Source: Halobacteriovoraceae bacterium (GTDB lineage Bacteria > Bdellovibrionota > Bacteriovoracia > Bacteriovoracales > Bacteriovoracaceae). From it: a stretch of DNA of 25,924 bases. The notes beneath the pieces are model-generated. The model was not told the origin of the DNA. It did not search any database and saw nothing but the letters and a program-made list of their open reading frames with translations. The position numbers and the translations under genes are program-made. Positions 22,090 to 25,924 of this stretch are shown here, one piece after another. The first letter of the stretch is position 1, and every line of letters begins with the position of its first letter. The DNA is taken from assembly GCA_002718735.1 (NCBI GenBank), contig PBFR01000010.1, positions 1 through 25,924 on the forward strand, in the 5' to 3' direction.

Positions 22090-23463
22090 TCATTTTGATA
22101 GCTCAAGCAAACTTCTAACAATATGCTCCAGCACATTCCCTTTCTTGGCTGCTTGTTGACCAAGTCTTCTCACATTAGATGATAAAGGAGTTTTTCCGCT
22201 CCATAAATTTTCATTGATGGACAAATCTTCACTTGTCTCTGGCGAACTACCTTCGTAGACCATCCATAAGAAATCAGGGTGATACTGAGTGATCCACTCC
22301 CCCCCAACAATTCTGCCTTTTTGGTCGATTTCAAGATCATACTTATAGTGAATGTCATAGCCTTTCGCTCCAGAACCCTGATCTCCTTCATCACCAAAAA
22401 GCAATTTAACCTTCATATGCACTTCGACAATGTAGTGTGTACCAATTCTTCGATTCCACTTGTGAGGATCATCGGGATAATCACTTCTTTTAACTAAAGC
22501 ATGTTTTAAAAGCCTAGATCTTACTTTAGTTTTTGGGTGTACGTACTTGTAACTAAATCCCATGATTGGACGGTTCCAAACATCAGAGTCATAAGCATTA
22601 TCCATGATTAAAGTCTTACCATGAAGGCCAATATAGTTAAGTAGTGCTAGGTGCAACGTTGCTGGGTTAGTATCCAAACAATCAGGTTCGCGCGAGCCTA
22701 ACTCATCTGAGCGACACCTTCCACCTATAAAGGCGATGTCATAATTGTTCTCGGCCCAAGCATGTGCCGACAACCTTTTTATGTCGTTAGTACTAAATGG
22801 AATGCTTCGGCCATCATGTCCTTTGACAACCACCTCACTTTTAGGTTCGGGGAAGAGAAAGCTTGCTGGTGCCGTTCCATGACAAATTCCTGCCCAATAA
22901 GCAATAGCTCCATAAGTCCTAAACACTGAATCAGAGTACTCGACCTCACGTGTGAATAGAAAAGATTGAGGACCTAGTAAAAAATCATATTTTTCAGCCG
23001 CTGACATTTCACTAAAGCGTCCCTCGGTAAAAAGCTTTTCCGGGGGATTGGATTTAAATTCTTCCAAGATTTGCGGCCACTTTTTCTTAGAGTCTTTCAT
23101 AGATGGCCTCTGTGAAAGGCCTCCCTTGCTAGTTGGGGAATTTACATAACTCCAAAAAGACTCTTTAGACTCGCCTTCAAAAAGCTTAATCTGATCAAAG
23201 TAAAACAAATCATTGTGAAGCTTATCAATTCCCTTATAAGCAGGTAAAAGCTTTCTAAAGTTATCCTCACTTCGGTATCCACTTTTGGGTCTCCCAATAG
23301 AAACCCACATATCGTGAAATTGGCCGTTCCCCAATACAATGGTGTTCCTATGGGAGACTTTTTGGGGAATAAGAGGGGCCGTCGCCTCCTCATATTCCAT
23401 AGACTCTCGTCCATGGACTCCCCCTAAAATCAAAGACATACTTAACAGTAAGTAATACTTCAT
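22090..23463 (-). CDS. Exported elicitor-type transglutaminase-like protein (paralogue 1)
   Basis: The 457-residue protein has a signal peptide (MKYYLLLSMSLILGGVHG). The core (about 185-400) resembles the transglutaminase domain of Phytophthora GP42 elicitors (TGase_elicitor family): AGICHGTAPA with C194, a Cys-framed loop (C250, C262), NPATLHLALLNYIG with H271, LIMDNAYDSDVWNRP with D288, and a late GRIVGGEWITQYHPDFLW. These fit a Cys-His-Asp triad. Cross-linking of glutamine and lysine side chains outside the cytoplasm is the expected chemistry, unproven here. The N-terminal 180 residues and last 60 are extensions absent from paralogue 2. It follows that paralogue by 7 bp. Confidence 0.78.
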   Translation of the reverse strand: MKYYLLLSMSLILGGVHGRESMEYEEATAPLIPQKVSHRNTIVLGNGQFHDMWVSIGRPKSGYRSEDNFRKLLPAYKGIDKLHNDLFYFDQIKLFEGESKESFWSYVNSPTSKGGLSQRPSMKDSKKKWPQILEEFKSNPPEKLFTEGRFSEMSAAEKYDFLLGPQSFLFTREVEYSDSVFRTYGAIAYWAGICHGTAPASFLFPEPKSEVVVKGHDGRSIPFSTNDIKRLSAHAWAENNYDIAFIGGRCRSDELGSREPDCLDTNPATLHLALLNYIGLHGKTLIMDNAYDSDVWNRPIMGFSYKYVHPKTKVRSRLLKHALVKRSDYPDDPHKWNRRIGTHYIVEVHMKVKLLFGDEGDQGSGAKGYDIHYKYDLEIDQKGRIVGGEWITQYHPDFLWMVYEGSSPETSEDLSINENLWSGKTPLSSNVRRLGQQAAKKGNVLEHIVRSLLELSK

Positions 23464-23470
23464 AAACGAC

Positions 23471-24448
23471 CTACTTTAAAATCGAGTCGACAATCTCATA
23501 GTTGATCTCTTTATTTAAAGACCCTCTTTCAATAGAACTTGGGAACGCAATTAAATAGTCGGGGTGATCGTTCTTACTAGCTTCAATCCATTCGCCATCA
23601 GTCACATTCAGAGTACCATTCGCCCATTGCCCAGTTAGAATGTAGTCATACGTCTTTACAACCCTTTTGGTTCCAACATAGTTATGGTCATCAACGTGGG
23701 GACTGGCAAAAGTGATGTATGCACGAACCTTTGCGCTTGTATTATTCAGTTTTTCAATCAAGAACTTAACTTTGTACACCGGTACAGTCCAAACAGGAAA
23801 GCGAGGATCATAATCCATTAAAAATGGGGTACTATTTTCAACAAGATGATTCTGTACCAATTTGTGGAATTGATCTGGGTAAATGTCATCATAGTCATCA
23901 TTTCTGTCCCCATTAAAACGATCCCCAATCATGATTTCAGCAATTCCACCGGCCTTCTCATAGGTCTTTAATAAAAGAGCTTTCTGATCACCAACACTCC
24001 ACTTAACTCCGCCAATTGTTTTCGCTTCCTTTGGTTCTGGATGTAGGACAGAAGCAATCGCCCAGGCGTGGCAAAGACCAGCCCAACCAACCTCATTTGG
24101 TCTATACAGCTCTTGCTCTTCGTAACGTGCTGCCTCTGAAAAAACATTAAACATTCTTCCTGAGTAATAATCATACTTTTCAAGTGGTGACGATCCACCT
24201 GTTGTCTTGTAGAACAGTGTTCTTTCATTTAGGGGATACCACCATGCAGACCAAGGTTTAACTTTGCTTTCGCCGACAAACTCCCCAACCTTAACCTTAA
24301 GTGGCCCGTACTTGTCTGTGGCCGAAAAGGTCTCTTTCTTTCTCCCCTCTTCCTCGTAGACAGTGTTTATGCGTTCCTCTACGCTCTCGTTACATGCAGC
24401 AAATGCAACTGCTGCAACACCAATTCCAACAAATCTTCTAATTTCCAT
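23471..24448 (-). CDS. Lipoprotein elicitor-type transglutaminase-like protein (paralogue 2)
   Basis: The start is ATG 24448 with GGGAG 6 bp upstream (325 residues); a longer reading from 24532 has no ribosome site. The N-terminus (MEIRRFVGIGVAAVAFAAC) ends in a lipobox with C19, so the protein is probably lipid-anchored. The same ordered motifs as paralogue 1 appear: GWAGLCHAWAIASVLHPEP with C126, YPDQFHKLVQNHL with H195, FLMDYDPRFPVW with D212, and VTDGEWIEASKNDHPDYL. The second Cys pair of paralogue 1 is absent. It is the first gene of a likely four-gene unit (two transglutaminases, hibernation factor, permease). Confidence 0.76.
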   Translation of the reverse strand: MEIRRFVGIGVAAVAFAACNESVEERINTVYEEEGRKKETFSATDKYGPLKVKVGEFVGESKVKPWSAWWYPLNERTLFYKTTGGSSPLEKYDYYSGRMFNVFSEAARYEEQELYRPNEVGWAGLCHAWAIASVLHPEPKEAKTIGGVKWSVGDQKALLLKTYEKAGGIAEIMIGDRFNGDRNDDYDDIYPDQFHKLVQNHLVENSTPFLMDYDPRFPVWTVPVYKVKFLIEKLNNTSAKVRAYITFASPHVDDHNYVGTKRVVKTYDYILTGQWANGTLNVTDGEWIEASKNDHPDYLIAFPSSIERGSLNKEINYEIVDSILK

Positions 24449-24611
24449 TTTACGCTCCCTGTTGTTTAAGATGAAAGGGTCCAACCGCTTCCTGATATTG
24501 TGTAGCAAAAGACTTAAAATCATTTTGATCAACTAACTTTTTTAATCAAACAATGAATAGAGAGAGGAGTAAAAACGAAAATACCTACCGAATTACATCG
24601 TTATTTTCTTA

Positions 24612-24643
24612 TAAAAAAAAAGGCCTGCTTGAAGCAAGGCCTT
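24612..24643 (-). terminator. Intrinsic terminator of the small helical-protein gene
   Basis: On the minus strand an 11-12 bp stem (AAGGCC...GGCCTT, one bulge) is followed by a run of eight or more T. It lies 31 bp past the stop of the gene at 24674-24976 and isolates the transglutaminase unit from upstream transcription. Confidence 0.9.
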
Positions 24644-24673
24644 AGGAAATCAATTGTTCTGTTTTTTATTTGA

Positions 24674-24976
24674 TTATACAGCGATTGATGCCTGGGTTCT
24701 TTCCAATTCATGCACATTTTCTTCCAACTGGGATAGATAATAATTTATATCTTCCTGTGTTCCCCCAACATCTAAAGAGACGTCTTGCTTCATTTCAAGT
24801 AGCAAGTCCTCTATAATTTCAATCGTATCAAATCCATCAATCATCATTTCTTTGTGCTGTCTGGCCACTTCACTGTCTTTCAAATCAATCAGCCTTCTTT
24901 TTAGTGTTTTAAACTTTCGCATGCTTCTTTTAAACCCTTCGGCCTTAGCAAGGGTATTGTTAGTTTCCAAGTTCAT
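24674..24976 (-). CDS. Small helical protein of unknown function
   Basis: ATG 24976 is chosen because GGAGG lies 6 bp upstream; the ATG two codons earlier abuts that site. The protein (100 residues) is all-helical in appearance and highly charged, with MRKFKTLKRRLIDLKDSEV and EIIEDLLLEMKQDV stretches and no membrane segment. A coiled-coil or oligomeric role is possible. No family recognised. It is transcribed alone, between the hybrid kinase gene and an intrinsic terminator. Confidence 0.68.
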   Translation of the reverse strand: MNLETNNTLAKAEGFKRSMRKFKTLKRRLIDLKDSEVARQHKEMMIDGFDTIEIIEDLLLEMKQDVSLDVGGTQEDINYYLSQLEENVHELERTQASIAV

Positions 24977-25100
24977 GATCATCCTCCATATCAGTTATTT
25001 TTAAACTGTTTTGTTGTATGTGGTTCTTATAAAATTTTCACCACAGACCACCTCTTAGTAAAAAAGGTTTGAAAGATGTCAAAGATAGTTATTTTCGATA

Positions 25101-25924
25101 TTAAAGAAATGAAGAAACAGAGTTTATAAGGGTATTGCTAGTGACTGGTTTTGATATATGTCCGTTAAAGCCCGCTTTTAGGTTTTCTTTTATTTGCTCT
25201 TCCATTGCGTGGGCAGTTAAGGCAATAACAGGACGTTCAAAATTGAGCTCTTCTCTAAGCCTTTTCAAAACTTGATAGCCATCTAATTCGGGCATTTGAA
25301 TATCTAAAAGAATTAGGTCATATGGCCGTGACTTGGCCATTTCAAGAGCCTTTTTACCAGAATTCGCAACATCAACGTTAGCACCCGCTCCATCAAGATA
25401 TCGTTGAAAAATTCTGCTATTTTCAATTGCATCATCAACAACAAGCAGCCTTTTACCTAAAACTTTTTGAACAACATTCTCGATTAGCTCAGGCTCAGCC
25501 TTTTTTGTAGGCTCAAACTCTTTTACTGAAAACCATAAACTGAAGACGGAGCCCTCCCCCTTCTTTGAAAAGTCCAATTTAATATCGCCATCAAGTTCAT
25601 TAAGAATTTTTTTGGTAAGTGCAAGGCCAAGTCCTGTACCAGAGTAGTCCCTATTGTAGTTAGTATTCTCTTGGGAGAAGATTTTAAATATTTCGTTTTT
25701 TGCCTTGTCTGAAATACCTTTCCCAGTGTCTTTGACCACGAAGGTGAAGGTTGAGTTCTTTTTGGCATAGTAGATGTCCATTGAAACTAGACCTTCTGCG
25801 GTAAACTTAACTGCATTATTTAGAACATTAAATAATGCCTGCTTAATCCTTTTGGAGTCGGACAGAATCTTCTCAGGCAACTCGGTTTTATAATTAAATT
25901 CAAGTCTAATATTTTTCTTTTCAG
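25101..25924 (-). CDS. Hybrid sensor histidine kinase (3' part; start lies beyond the window)
   Basis: The frame is open to the right edge, so only the C-terminal 274 or so residues are seen. The HATPase domain shows the N box (ALFNVLNNAVKFT), G1 (DTGKGI), F box (FKIFSQ) and G2 (GTGLGL). After a linker a receiver domain follows with LLVVDDA, phospho-acceptor D in LILLDIQMPELDG, ALTAHAM and SKPV. It is therefore a hybrid kinase with kinase core and C-terminal receiver. The sensory and dimerisation parts are outside the window. Apparent later starts are internal codons of this frame, not true starts. Confidence 0.93.
   Translation of the reverse strand, partial: EKKNIRLEFNYKTELPEKILSDSKRIKQALFNVLNNAVKFTAEGLVSMDIYYAKKNSTFTFVVKDTGKGISDKAKNEIFKIFSQENTNYNRDYSGTGLGLALTKKILNELDGDIKLDFSKKGEGSVFSLWFSVKEFEPTKKAEPELIENVVQKVLGKRLLVVDDAIENSRIFQRYLDGAGANVDVANSGKKALEMAKSRPYDLILLDIQMPELDGYQVLKRLREELNFERPVIALTAHAMEEQIKENLKAGFNGHISKPVTSNTLINSVSSFL

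Noticed and set aside
24449..24532. Longer start for transglutaminase paralogue 2 at 24532.
   Set aside because: It would bury the lipoprotein signal inside the protein and lacks a ribosome site; ATG 24448 has GGGAG.
24553..24645. Plus-strand 30-codon frame running through the terminator hairpin.
   Set aside because: No ribosome site, and it reads through a strong minus-strand terminator; probably chance.
25019..25045. Inverted repeat TGTGGT/ACCACA with a 15-bp spacer between the kinase and small helical-protein genes.
   Set aside because: Six-base arms and a single copy; no T-run for termination. It could be an operator but nothing else supports it.

Overview
The window is a dense, low-G+C bacterial chromosome segment. 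Genes lie on both strands, are mostly one to four genes per transcription unit, and are rich in membrane and exported proteins. The gene mix (secreted proteases, transglutaminase-like exported proteins, an alkaline-ceramidase-like enzyme, many small exported proteins unique in appearance, strong AGGAG ribosome sites) suggests a Gram-negative predatory-type bacterium, most likely Bdellovibrionota/Bacteriovoracales. That placement is an inference from gene content, not from a marker gene. No rRNA, tRNA, CRISPR array or prophage was found.

Layout. 1-363: no gene recognised. 364-1903: a complete IS4-family (IS50-group) insertion sequence with 36-bp terminal inverted repeats, sitting 9 bp past the stop of an exported-protein gene (1913-2302, minus). 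2303-2711: non-coding. 2712-3619: a 16-codon leader ORF followed by an AlkB-type dioxygenase. 3672-6491 (minus): a membrane protein with an orphan histidine-kinase dimerisation helix, an exported protein, a ceramidase-like membrane hydrolase and a membrane-anchored protein. 6596-7988 (minus): YihY/BrkB membrane protein and hotdog thioesterase. 8019-9414 (plus): VanZ-like protein and a secreted M28 aminopeptidase. 9416-9661: small unknown. 9760-10976 (minus): an ExbB/ExbD-like motor pair whose ExbD partner carries a proline-rich arm and an unusual, apparently permuted C-terminal domain. 11097-12495: DUF2267 protein, DUF4112 protein and a glycine-zipper membrane protein. 12694-13473: GT2 glycosyltransferase with a bidirectional terminator. 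13520-15355: a CarH-like MerR regulator without the B12-binding motif, divergent from a secreted metzincin-motif protease, with three palindromes in between. 15342-15728: single-domain response regulator. 15904-18238 (plus): M48 lipoprotein protease, exported protein, baeRF-like protein. 18222-20652 (minus): four-gene unit ending in a YihY protein fused to an AsmA-like domain. 20762-24448 (minus): two paralogous elicitor-type transglutaminase-like exported proteins, a hibernation factor and an AI-2E-family permease. 24674-24976: small helical protein. 25101-25924: 3' part of a hybrid histidine kinase, cut by the window end.

Functional picture. Much of the content fits envelope maintenance, stress and stationary-phase physiology (AlkB, M48 protease, hibernation factor, baeRF, DUF2267/DUF4112, two YihY proteins), together with secreted hydrolases and transglutaminase-like enzymes that could act on the envelope or on prey. 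The least ordinary items are the permuted ExbD-like protein, the tandem transglutaminases in line with a hibernation factor, the kinase-like protein without an ATPase domain, and the B12-motif-less CarH-like regulator with its palindromes.
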